Below are positions 11,455-22,135 of a stretch of DNA of 64,000 nucleotides, in pieces (position 1 is the stretch's first letter; the number at the start of each line of letters is the position of its first letter). The notes beneath the pieces are model-generated. The model ran no database searches. It saw only the letters and a program-made list of their open reading frames with translations, and was not told where the DNA came from. The stretch spans positions 75,663,201-75,727,200 of the forward strand of contig OZ038422.1 of the NCBI GenBank assembly GCA_964036155.1. Direction: 5' to 3'. This DNA is from Diploscapter coronatus. Taxonomy: Eukaryota; Nematoda; Chromadorea; Rhabditida; Rhabditidae. A program made the position numbers and the translations under genes.

Positions 11455-14400
11455 TTACCGCAATTGAGCCATTTTCCGTTTTTCCAATGGCCTCGGTGCC
11501 TTTCCGAATCCGACTGTGCACATGAACAATGAACTTTCACAGGCTGGAAACGACTCTGGACGCAGTTTGATCAGCTCGATGAATTGGGTGCGCAATTTCG
11601 TGGCTGTCGGCTCTGCTAGATATCCTAAATTTAGAAATTTATTTGTTGTGAGATTCTCCGATCTAAATAAAAATATCGGTAGCCTGCAAACCTGGGGAGG
11701 ACGATCGTCAGAAACCCATTGCAACCTACCCCCGTATATTTTCTTCGCCTGGCGAAAGTGCCCCCTGGGTCTGCTCATCTATCAATAACAATGCAAACAA
11801 TGTCTATTCGTTTGAATTTTCATACCTTTCGCATAGAAGAAGCAAAAGTCAGATATCAATTGTATTCTTTCGCGTTCCGTGAAATGAGTAGCGTTTTGTA
11901 GTAAGGCTTCTCGAACCCGCTGCCAAGTGTCGACGTCGTAATTCACTCGATAAAAGTGAGAAAATCCTGAAAATCAGAGATTTTTTTGCATTTATAAAAA
12001 AAAATAACCTAAATTCGCCAGTACTAATCCCTCTCTTACGGGAGCGAGGTGAACGCCTTCGCTCAGCATCAACTTCACTGGAAGTTTGAATTCATTAAAG
12101 TCCAGAGGCAGGGGCCAGACAGGCATTCGTTCCCATGAAGACACGCCTGTAGTAATTTATTTTATAATTTTATAAAATCAAAAATTAAAGAGGATATTCA
12201 TCCCGACTAGGATTTCTTCAGCAAAAATCTCGAAATCTCAAACCTTTCTTGACAGTTCGATTACCAGACACTTGCTTCAACTCGATGTTCGCGTCAATCC
12301 GATCGCAGAATAAATACGGTATTCCACCATGTGCACGACCGAATGATAACACATGAAATAGAAATTTGAACAAAAATCTAGCCAAACTCCCTACTTGACC
12401 AACATTCACATGCTTGTCGACTGTAGCGCTGAGTAATTTGTAGAAAAATGGAGAGTCGAAGTACCCGTTCTTTGACGAGAAGGCCTAAACTTTCATGATG
12501 CAACAATTCCCTTTCTAAATAGTCTACCAATTTATTGATTCTCTCAAGCACTTCTTGTTCACTCAAAAGAAATTCCAAACTTTCCAGCATCGTTACTCCT
12601 TTCAGTCCACAATGATTGGATATCTGAAAAGTAGGCATAAATTGGACTAAGAAAAGTTCTACTTCAATATCGCTGTAGTTTTCATCCAGACTCAGGCTCG
12701 TTTCTGGGAAGAATAGTGTCTCCGTTAAAATTATCTAAATTTAGATTAACTCATCATCTTTAATTAGAGGCTACAAGTCTATTTTCGTTAAGGGTTGTAA
12801 TATATCGAATGGTATATTATCTGAAAGCCCGTATTTTCCAGATTCTAAATCAGTGAATTTTCCAAGACGGTTCATCCTACGCAAAATTGTGGGCATCTGA
12901 AATGAGGGCGCCTCGTCCCTCCCTCCTTTCCTATTCCACCACAAAGCTATTCCCCACGTTCTTTCCAAGCTTTTATAGAGGTGTTTTTTTAGTTTTGAAT
13001 TTCTCAAAGAAAATAACAACCTGGAAACCGCATGATACACATCACCTCGTGACATATGAAATAGTCTAGTAGTCTAGGAAAGGAAAGCCTGCCATCATAT
13101 ATCCTCCCTAAGCATACACTATTTCGTATATCATGCGGTTTCCAGATAGCCTCTTTTCAGTAAATCTTCTTTTAAAAAGTTTTACGTTGGCTCAAAGATT
13201 TTTCGTCCCCTATTTTTAAAGGCAACAGTGGGCGTGGTTTGTGGTCTCTATCTCTAGTACAAAAATTATCTAACTTTAATATAATGAGATAGTCTGATCG
13301 AAGCATCGTTAGTCATCCTTTTGACGATTTTAAAGGCCAAATAAGCAACTATATCTTCCTAAAGTAACAATTTGGCTCAATTACACCTAAATTACTTACC
13401 TGCAAACAAATGTGTTCTTCATTGTTGATTGCTACAAGCCCGCTGATCCACTGTCTTCCAAGCAAATTCGCCAATAACCAGATCTGATTCGCATAATCTG
13501 ATGACAAGTAAGGTGCTGAAATCGTTGTTTGTTACTTTATAGATGCAATTTTCCAACTTTCGGAAATAATAATTGCGCCGATAGACGGTAGTGAAATGGC
13601 ATCGTTCAGCAGTATCAAGTCGATCTTCGGTACAGGGATAGCTGATGAAAAAATTTGTCTGAAATTTAAATTTGCCTTGTCAATTTGTTAAATGAATATC
13701 CAAAAATCCTACTTGAGAATAGTCATGACCTGAGTTGCCGTACTCAGTAGGTGTCTAGCCTGAGCTTGCTGTATTCGATACCGATTGTAATGCACAGTCA
13801 GCGGTATTCCTGTGTACGTATTCTCTACCTAAAAATTCTTTATTTTTCTTCACTATGTTTCATGGTACATGTGAAAACTCGGCAGGCAACAATGAGAAAC
13901 ACAAAAGTGACGGTAGCACTGGTTTCGTCGTATGAAAGCTTGTCATCTGAATTCAATTGAGAACAGATTTATCTTATAAAATATCCGATACCTGCCAATT
14001 TTCATCAACCTTCGTCGCCTTTTCACTAGTTGGCGGTGACGTTGTAACGGCTGTAGTTCCATGTGGGTGTACAATGCTCAGAGAAAATGTGGCCTAAAAT
14101 TGATCTTTAAAAATAATAAATTTCACTTCTAACTTTAGCAGTGATTGGCCTTGTAACCGGAAACACTGCTTGCGCACGATGAGGGAATAAAGCTGACCCA
14201 AATACCGCGTGTTCACCAGCGTCTCTGGAATTCAGTGATAGAAACAGTTTTTCTTCGAAATTTACCGATAGTAAATAGCACTCCCAACGAATCCCTTATA
14301 TCTATGGACACCCAAGGTGTAGCGACCTGGAAATAGTACAGGCTGATCGACGAATACCTAAACAATCTTCTGAAACATGACCATCTGAAAATTGATCCTA

Positions 14401-14893
14401 CCTCCATATCATAGTCTGTCAGAATGACATTGACGATTTCAATCTCTTCATTGTTCAGCACCAGACTGACGTTTTCAAAGTTGTCCAAATTGGAGATTTC
14501 CAACCGAAATGACGCTTTGTTGTCCGCTTTCTCATTGAGATGGATCGATGGAGGACCTATTTGAGAGGTGATATCGAATTGGAAGACCACTCTGCCAATG
14601 AACAGGGGTGTCTCGGGATCAGTAACTTCTGATAGAGGTAGTTGCAGCTGTAGATCGTATGAAACTGGCACAAGTAGGGGTAATTTCGAATTTTTTCGAT
14701 CTGTAGAAGGAGATGACAGAAAAATTGCAAGTGGAGGCTGTATCGTCGTCGTCGTTGTTGTTATTGTTGTTGTTGTTGCTGTTTTCTGACGTCGTCTCAA
14801 AGCTCTTGTAGGCAAGGGGTAGCTGTAGGCAATAGATAGTTGAAAGCTGGTGCAAAGTATGAATAGACTTTGCCAAAATCGGTGAGACTTCAT
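11455..14893 (-). CDS. M1-family aminopeptidase homologue, catalytically dead
   Basis: The N-terminus MKSHRFWQSLFILCTSF is a signal peptide or signal anchor, followed by a Thr-rich stalk and the M1 opening LPLLVPVSYDLQLQLPL. M1 landmarks follow in order: KATFSLSIVHPHG, SFHTTKPVLPSLL, VPKIDLILL, then QWISGLVA where active enzymes have HELAHQWFGNLV. In this protein HExxH is replaced by NLLGR, and the GAMEN exopeptidase motif is absent. Later pieces (HGGIPYLFCDR, FYRVNYDVDTWQRV) match domain III and the start of the ERAP1_C domain, which is cut short (about 110 instead of about 300 residues). It is therefore probably an extracellular non-enzymatic protein, as known for some nematode M1 homologues (MNP-1 type). 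Exon joins between 12.4 and 12.9 kb are unresolved: one candidate exon (12774-12903) ends in the wrong phase. Confidence 0.75.
13021..13145. repeat. Foldback element with ACTATTTCG core (copy 2)
   Basis: Arms CTGGAAACCGCATGATA and TATCATGCGGTTTCCAG are perfect 17-bp inverted repeats. The interior holds ATGAAATAGTCTAG near the left and CATACACTATTTCGTA near the right. It lies in an intron of the M1-like gene. Confidence 0.75.
14739..14786 (+). repeat. GTC/GTT trinucleotide repeat inside the M1-like coding region
   Basis: A run of GTC and GTT triplets, with a few substitutions, reads on the minus strand as a Thr-rich stalk just after the signal sequence. Length variation would keep the frame. 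Confidence 0.7.
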
Positions 14894-16285
14894 GATTTAG
14901 AATTATTTTCTATGAAGGAGTCATGGAATGGAAGTATTCAGGTAATTTGATATCTCGAAAATAGTGAATGTTGATTGAATAGTCTCAGGGAGTCGATTGA
15001 ATGGAGAGCATTTCCTCTTCCTTTCCTTCTTCTGCCTCTTTAGCTTCTTTACTTGGTTGATTTCCCGCTAGATAGTGTTAATTGTTGGAGGTTAAGCTGT
15101 TTGAGCTCATAAGCAAACTCTTCGCTTCTAAAGCGCGGCTACTTTTCCTTCAGCCATAAATGGAATGCAGTTCCCACTTCGGGACACAATGACAAAATCG
15201 ATATTTTAGTAGATTTTTATAGCTGCAATTTAAAAGAAAAAAGACAGCTAGAAATTATCCTTCTTTCAAAAGACTTTTGGACACAAGTTTACAGCAACCT
15301 ACCCCAGAGTGAAAAGATTGTGCAATCTGATCCGAAAACACCTGAAATATATTCTACATACTATTTTTTTAAAATTGTTAGTCCGTAAACAGATAGACTT
15401 TTGCATGCCTTTTGTCAGCACCAAGGTTTATTTCATCTTTGAATCCGATCGCACATTAATTTTGCTGCAAAATCTTGTGATTTTGATTTATGATGTCTGA
15501 ATTTAGTGTATGTAATTCTTGCTCATTAACATAATAATTCGAAGATTTTCGATCTAAATTTATCTCATTTTTGATGTGCTATCAATGTAAATATTTGCGC
15601 TGACATAAATTGAAGACCAAGAAACTAATCTAATTAAACCAATTAATACCACAAATAAATGCCAAGATCGGTGTATTATTGCTTAAAGTACAAAATCAAT
15701 AACTAAATAGGGCGTGTTTTACTTTGCACAAAAGAAAAAATCGAATTCGACGATCCAGCGTACTGTGCGACTATCCAAATTTGCTGAAATTTGGCATGAA
15801 TGTTATTCATGGTGCTGAACACGAATTTCATATTGAAAAATTTTCTGGTAACATATTTAGCCCGAACTTGGGAAATATTGGGGGTGTTTATGTATATTTT
15901 TGCACCGCAGTTTAGTTCATCGAAATATTATTCACCAGTATTTGTTTCATTCTTACCTATCAAAAATTCTTACTTCACCGTATTACGAATATCAGCAACA
16001 CTCACGATTTTTGTTGATGCATAATTGAATTATCACATAAATTTGTGATGAAAATTTAGCATTTTGCGTGTATACAGATTTCTGAAGTCCGAGATGTAAA
16101 ATTTCTCCTTGAATATTACATTGACCACTCTGATTCAATATATTTTACAAATTTTAAGTGTTTTAAAATTTTACTTTAACTTCGTATTAAATAGCTTATA
16201 TTTCGTCGGAAGCATATAACATTAAGCATATTTTTCACTCTCATCCAATTGTTTATGATTTGTATATATTTTAGATTTTTCAAAG
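14894..16285. other. Divergent spacer between the M1-like gene and the 7TM receptor
   Basis: The two flanking genes point away from each other, so this 1.4 kb should hold both promoters. Several short plus-strand ORFs (15309-15500, 15724-16024) have no motif, no consistent splice sites and ordinary AT-rich composition. I call no gene. Confidence 0.45.
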
Positions 16286-18999
16286 ATGTCATCCGATAAC
16301 ATGTTTGAGCCTGTAATGGAAAATGAGTCTATCATCACGGTGAATGTGAGCGATGTTCATGCAGGTTTCATCTACACTGCCACGGTCATTTATGGCTCTG
16401 TCGTTATTTGCGGATGCATCACTGTCGTTCTATTCATAGCTGTTCTTCTCAAAGGGAACACGACCTTTAAAGAAGTGAGTTTTAACGAAAGTTTGGAAAC
16501 GCCGCAACATTGTATCATCGTAGTATTTGAGACAATTAACTGTGATAGTGTAATGTGTAGGGTGAAGATTGTTTATGGAAATATAAAAACTACCAAATTT
16601 AGCTGCTATTAATATAGAGTATCTGAAATATAACGGTTTGAATAGAGTGGCGGGTAATTATGGAACACCCTGTATTTCGTGCATATATTACGACTTTTAG
16701 TTAATTATTTATTTTTCTAGTTTACAATTTCAGTACCCATTCTTCAAAATCGTATGGGCCTTGACCATTGTAAACGCGATTCACATGACTATGCAGTTAA
16801 CTTGCATCTTTCCGTCGCTGTTCATCAATATCGAAGAGGATTCATTGATGGAAATTTGGTATTCATTTTCTGCCTATAGAGTTTCCTATGTAATTTTTAG
16901 GTACGGAATTTCTTCTCGCATAATTTTCGCCACGGATTATGGTGCAGTGATTTTCTTGTTGCTTATGGCTTTGAATCGATTCGCCGTGTTTGTCGTTCCT
17001 TTCATGCAGCCGATATTTTCCAAGTACGTTTTGAAATAATATGAAATTTTAAAGAAAAAAACGTGCAAGTTTCTAAATTGTATACCTGAGTCCGAAAATT
17101 AAAACAATATTTTTGTAAAACGTTAAGAATAAAATAAGTGTTTTTAACTTATCTGAATCTTAAAAATGGAACATAACGAAATAGCTTCGTTACAAGCATC
17201 TTAAATTTTGAAATTATTGCGTAATCATAAGTTTTTCTCTTCGCATTTTAGTTGATAGTACATATACGCCGGATCTTTGCATTATTAGGTACAAAATTTG
17301 TCAAAACATCACGTTAATTTAATTAGAACGTCGACTTTGATCGCATATCCTTTACATATTTCAATTTTCGATTTGATGTGGATGTGTAGGCTTGAACTCA
17401 TTAGTGAACAATGGATATTCGAGCTTCAAATAACCTTTGACTTTAGAAAATTGATCAACAAAACTGTCCTCGTTGGTTGGCTGATTACAATAACTGTCTC
17501 ATGTCTCCGACAACTCTTCCTGCAACCGAAAAACAAATTTTTGAGGAAGAATTGGCAATTTACGAGCATCTTCACGATGAGAGATGGGGTCGTTTACAAT
17601 GTAAGAAAATTAAAGAAATGAAATATAAAATATAATAATCCGACAAAATTCTTGAATCGGTATAACTTACCCTGTTGTCCCCGAGATTAGCCTTGTCATA
17701 TGCACTCTCTGCGTCTATAACCTGCGAGACGCACGCATCGAGACTAGAGAGAAATAAGAGGGCAGAGAGCAAAAACGAGCAGGCACATAGCTAGCAATAA
17801 GGCTCGTGGGTATTCCTTCCCTCCTTTCCTTGCAAGGGTTCATATCGGAGACAATAGAGTAAGTTGAGGAATAATAATAATATTTAAATAATACGGCAAC
17901 AGTTATATGACGAGGTACGGAGGACATTTCACTAAATGACGGAGGGCTTAACTAGGAGACACTATCAGGTTTTTTTTTTAAATACCCTCCGTCATCTCAT
18001 GGTTAAGATCTCCATCATTTAGTAGAACTACCCTCCGCCATATAGCAACTGTCAAATAATATCTTTCAGTTCATATCAATGAGCAGCTATCTAATTCCTA
18101 TTATCATTTTCGTGATCTACATTTTGATTTACGCATTCCTGCGGAAGAAACGCTTACAATTGATGAAGATAAGTGCGGAAACGAACGATGCAAATTCGGA
18201 TTTGAATTTACTTCGGGAAGGCTTTCTTCTGGCTGTCTCACTTATCGTCTTCCGATTATTCACGACCTATGCTCCAACAGTTCATAATAACGTCGTCTTA
18301 GAGTGGATCATAAATATTACCAAGTTAGTTATCTTTGGACAATTTGAAGAGTTCGTAGCATCGTAGCTTCGTAGTCCATAGTAAACGGTATAGAGCAAAG
18401 CGGAATATATTCTTTTCCATATCATTTCGTAGACTGCGAAGCTACGAATATCCAGGCTGCATTATCTTTGCAATTAATAAGAGCTATAATCAAAAACCGA
18501 GTAGAATTTGTCATCTATGGTTTTGCCTAACAATTATATTTTATCGTTATTTGTATGACTTTTAAATAATAGTTGAATTTCAGATCAATATCATCTACAT
18601 TCAACCAAATGCTCAATCCAATTCTCTTCTTTTCTTCAAATTCGACTGTCAGAAAGACGTTTAGAAAATTGATGAAGTGTCAGAAGTCGGATCATGTGGT
18701 TATATTATCGAACAGTGATATACCTAGTGGTAAGATAAAATTAAAAACAAATTCAACACTTTCAAATCATATGAGGCTTATGGGAAATATAGCGATGAAG
18801 ATTATACAACATTGCATAACTTAACTTTTTTCCATTTGAAATGTTTCTATTTTCAGCCAGACACTCCTTCTCATTGGGTACAAAAGTGCGAATTCGAGTG
18901 ACCAAGTTCGGCAGGAAATCTAAGACGAATCCAGAAAATGGAGCTGCTACAAGCTCGGCTACAAGCCAGAGTCCAATTGCCATGACTAAGGTTAATTAA
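16286..18999 (+). CDS. Serpentine 7TM receptor (nematode chemoreceptor type, Srx-like)
   Basis: Exons include 16286-16474, 16734-16858, 16901-17023, about 17449-17600, 18070-18325, about 18584-18730 and the last exon ending at 18999. Hydrophobic segments fit seven helices: AGFIYTATVIYGSVVICGC, IVWALTIVNAIHMTMQ, FATDYGAVIFLLLMALNRF (helix 3 with N-R-F in place of DRY), a Trp-containing helix 4, SSYLIPIIIFVIYILIYAF, EGFLLAVSLIVFRLF, and helix 7 with NQMLNPILFF, the NPxxY-like motif. The N-terminus has N-x-S/T glycosylation sites and the tail is basic and Ser-rich. The LNRF motif and overall layout resemble Srx chemoreceptors; assignment to the exact sr subfamily is uncertain. The intron 16859-16900 is 42 nt, free of stops and a multiple of three. 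A large intron (17601-18069) contains a foldback repeat. Confidence 0.75.
17897..18053. repeat. Foldback repeat in the 7TM receptor intron
   Basis: Nested inverted arms: CAGTTATATGACGAGG at the left pairs with CCTCCGCCATATAGCAACTG at the right. Inside, ATGACGGAGGGCTTAAC pairs with CCCTCCGTCATC and GGTTAAG. It lacks the ATTTCG core of the other foldbacks listed here. Confidence 0.6.
18352..18453. repeat. Foldback element with ATTTCG core (copy 3)
   Basis: Left arm TTCGTAGC...GTAGCTTCGTAGTCC pairs with right arm GTAGACTGCGAAGCTACGAA. The middle holds CCATATCATTTCGTAG, close to the core seen in four other foldbacks in this window. It lies in an intron of the 7TM receptor. Confidence 0.6.
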
Positions 19000-19052
19000 T
19001 TCTTTTCAACTGTTTTCATTGTACTATATTGTATATAAAACTTTATTACTTT

Positions 19053-19066
19053 AATAAATATTTATT
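19053..19066. terminator. Palindromic bidirectional poly(A) signal between convergent genes
   Basis: The palindrome AATAAATATTTATT gives AATAAA on both strands, 54 nt after the receptor stop codon and 37 nt beyond the ER protein stop codon. The two genes are only 103 nt apart, so one site can serve both. Confidence 0.6.
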
Positions 19067-19102
19067 GTGTCTAATCATAAATCGCCTAAAATAATTTAAT
19101 CT

Positions 19103-21231
19103 TCACAATTCGTCATGCCTTTGTGTGACTGATTTTTCTTCGTCTGAAATCGCGTCCTGGACTTTTTCCATTCGTTCGAACAGGGCAATCTTCTCTAGAA
19201 GACTCATTACGTAGGGATCGATGTCAGCTAAATTTCGGAATATTTTTAAAGCATATGATTTGATACCTATGCATTTCTCAAGTTTAACACTCTTCAACCA
19301 TATATGAATTTCTTTGCTAGTTTCTTCGTTAATCAATTTGGTTCGTACACATAGACTTAGATGCATATCACCGTGCTAAATTTCAATACAAGTTTTGAAA
19401 GATAGAATTTCCCTACATCCTTCTCGAGCATTATATAATTAGATCTTAGGAAATCCGGTATCAGATTTTGAGCCAGGAAAATACCAAATAATGATAGGCT
19501 GAAATATGTTCACAACTTAGTTTTCGATTTTAAGTGCAATATAAAACTGTACCCCCTAATAGCCCCAAACACAGCCTCATCTTGTCGTACTTCATAGGTG
19601 CTTGCAAGTCGGCTGAATTGCTCGGGATTTTTGGTTTTCGTCGGATCGTAGAAAATCACCAGCGGTTGTCGAGCTGATAATGCATACAGGAAATCCCCGG
19701 AGTTTTCTATTTCATGCTAAAATTACTTGTCTAAAAAATTTTCTAAAAGAAATTTACAATAGCAGGCCTGGTTCCCTCTTCTAAATATTTGACCATCGTA
19801 TCCCAGGACAAATCGTCGTATAATGTGAAGGCCTTCGAATATTCATCATACGGTTTCACGGTTACCAAAGCAGGATTGTGGGCCCTGATTTTTGATTTTT
19901 CTGATTAGAAAAAGTGCTTACCATCTAGAAATGCCCTGATCGACCATCGATGCGAAGTGGTACTTTCCATGATTCTCCCTAGCGAATTTTCGGAAATTCT
20001 TGTAGATCGGATCCTTCTTATCGGCCACAAACATCATCGTCACCGTGTCGACTATTTCGTCGAAGCCTGAAATTTCATAAATTAAATAAAAAAGATTTTG
20101 TCTGGCATAAAACTTTCCTACCCGGCACTATACCACTCCGATATTTCGGTACGATGCTTTCAGACAATTGTGCTATGACAGATTGTTGGATTCTGGAATT
20201 ATTTATCTTACTTTTTTCTTTTAATTTAAGGAAATACCGCCGAGACCAATCTTTGATCTTCTTCTCAGTGAATTCGTCATCATAGGTTTGATACTTTTCT
20301 GAATCCTGGTAGGCGATTAAAACTGGAGATCCTTGGTGATCAACCGAATTTTTCTCGCAGATATCACTATGGCTTAATTTGTTAAGTATTGAAAAATTAG
20401 CATGATTTAAAGCTGATTACTGTTTACAGTCGACTATTCCTCCAGTAAGTTTAAGGGAATTCAAAACTCGATGAAAATGAATAGCCGCTTCGAAGGATGC
20501 AAAATCGCCTATAAAAATGTTCGAATAAGAAAATTTGGTTAAATTTACCTGAGGATAGATAGAGAATGAACGCGTATTGTTTGGACTTGGCTATATTTTC
20601 ATGCACCGCGTCTTCAGAGTCTAGAAAGCTTTCCGAGATCAGCTGCACGTTGGACCACCAGTTTTCTTCTGAAGTGCAAATAATATTTAGCTATTAATCA
20701 ACTCGCAAGTTACTATTCGGTTGAAGACCCAGAGCAACTTCCGTGTAGAACTTTTTCGAGAATGCATGCAACAGTTCGATTGTGATATCTCGAATATCGC
20801 TATAAAGCGCTTCTGAGACAATTTTGAAAACACTCTTCCGTGTTTTCATGCTGAAAAATTATCTTATAGAAGCGAACTTGTTGAAAAGTTCAAATTGGTT
20901 AAGAAGCTTTAAATTTACCACTGAATCGTGAGCATCAACCCATCTACATTCGACGTGCAGAATCCAACTTTTTCCTTCTGGCTTTCGCAGTCCAACTCCA
21001 CTATCGAACTTTCGATGTTCTTGTTGTCCACAGAGAGCATTTTTGATACTTTGCTAATTTTGCTTATGACCGTTTCATCTGAAGTTTTACAAATTAAAGC
21101 AATTAAAGAATTTCGAACAAATTACCTTTCTTTGTGTACTGAATCTGAAATTGAATTTGATATAGCGCGAATGAAAAGTTCACTATTTGCAGAAAATATG
21201 TAAAAATTAATAGACATTTTAAAGACAGCAT
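19103..21231 (-). CDS. ER-resident thioredoxin-fold (PDI-like) protein ending in HDEL
   Basis: The protein begins with a clear signal peptide (MLSLKCLLIFTYFLQIVNF...) and ends KSVTQRHDEL, an ER retention signal, so it is predicted to be soluble in the ER lumen. Between them lie several thioredoxin-like modules: SIVELDCESQKEKVGFC, GGIVDCKHHSDICEK followed by GSPVLIAYQDSEKYQTY, MMFVADKKDPIYKNFRKFA with NPALVTVKPYDEY, and QPLVIFYDPTKTKNPEQF. These resemble the b/b' domains of protein disulfide isomerases. No CxxC redox motif is seen in any exon I could join, so a chaperone or scaffold role is more likely than disulfide exchange. The C-terminus is helical and charged, somewhat like the ERp29 tail. 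I cannot assign an orthologue. Several small exon joins were inferred from phase only. Confidence 0.65.
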
Positions 21232-22135
21232 GGTTAAAATGGATTAGAAAAATGCAAAATCAGTGGAGATTATGCAATACGCAAGTTAGAGAGAGGGAGA
21301 AAATCAAAGAGCGAAGTGTGGCGAAGAGGAGTATTGATAAGATAGCCCCTGTGTCATGGGCTCGGAATCAGTATTATTATCAATTAGATTTGGTAAAATG
21401 TGTCGCTTGATTGATTTTTCCGATTTTACCTGTTTTTTAGAAAATGACATTGGATTTGTCTTGATTTTCATTCGATGTATCGTCGTCCTTCAGCTTTGGA
21501 TCATTCGATACTACGCTTGGAAGTGCTTGAAGCTAGTTTTGCATTGTAAGTTCCAAGTTCAGATCTTGCATTTATTATGCTAGTCTGAAGATAAATATTG
21601 ACTACAAATTGATTCGTGCTGAATTATAAACACTAGTCAATCATACAAATTTTGCGTTTATTACAACCACTAACATGCTTGAATTGCATTGTTCCTATTT
21701 GTGTCGTTTTCCATGCTCATATTTTTAGCTTCTTTTTCTTCTTCTAATTTCTGAAAGTCTTCGTCCCTCTGGGTGCAATTCCGCAGTTTTTCTGCCCAAA
21801 TTTTGCGTCAACCCCTTTCTAAGCGCACTTACTCAGTTCGTCCGCTTCTCGTGCCACTGTCCTTTTCTCGAGTTCTCTTCATTTCTCGGCCTATTTTATC
21901 GAGGTCGATATCTGTGAGAGGGACATCTAAAAGGGGCTTGAGAGGGGGCACAGGCCAAGGGGAGAACATGAGGAAGATTGAAATCTGAAGGGCCTGCTGA
22001 TGTTGTCTGTTTTCTGATGGGTTGACAATAGTCAGGGTCCAGAAACCTCATCCTATTTTGAGTTGCTTTCATTTGATTATTGTCATCTTTCTACTTTATA
22101 TCGTTCGATTTAATAAGTTTTTTAGATTCGAACAA
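21232..22135. other. Divergent spacer with probable 5' UTR of the AP-3 delta gene
   Basis: It lies between divergently oriented genes. A TTTTTAG acceptor lies about 10 nt before the AP-3 delta ATG, so a 5' UTR intron or trans-splicing of a leader is likely there. ORFs at 21356-21583 and 21773-21988 carry no recognisable motif and are not called. Confidence 0.45.

Noticed and set aside
15724..16024. Plus-strand ORFs before the 7TM receptor as a receptor N-terminus
   Set aside because: The receptor ATG at 16286 is followed by a full first helix, and the upstream frames do not splice into it in phase.
17572..17927. Minus-strand ORFs in the 7TM receptor intron
   Set aside because: They overlap repeat sequence, have no domain and would interrupt a well-joined receptor gene.
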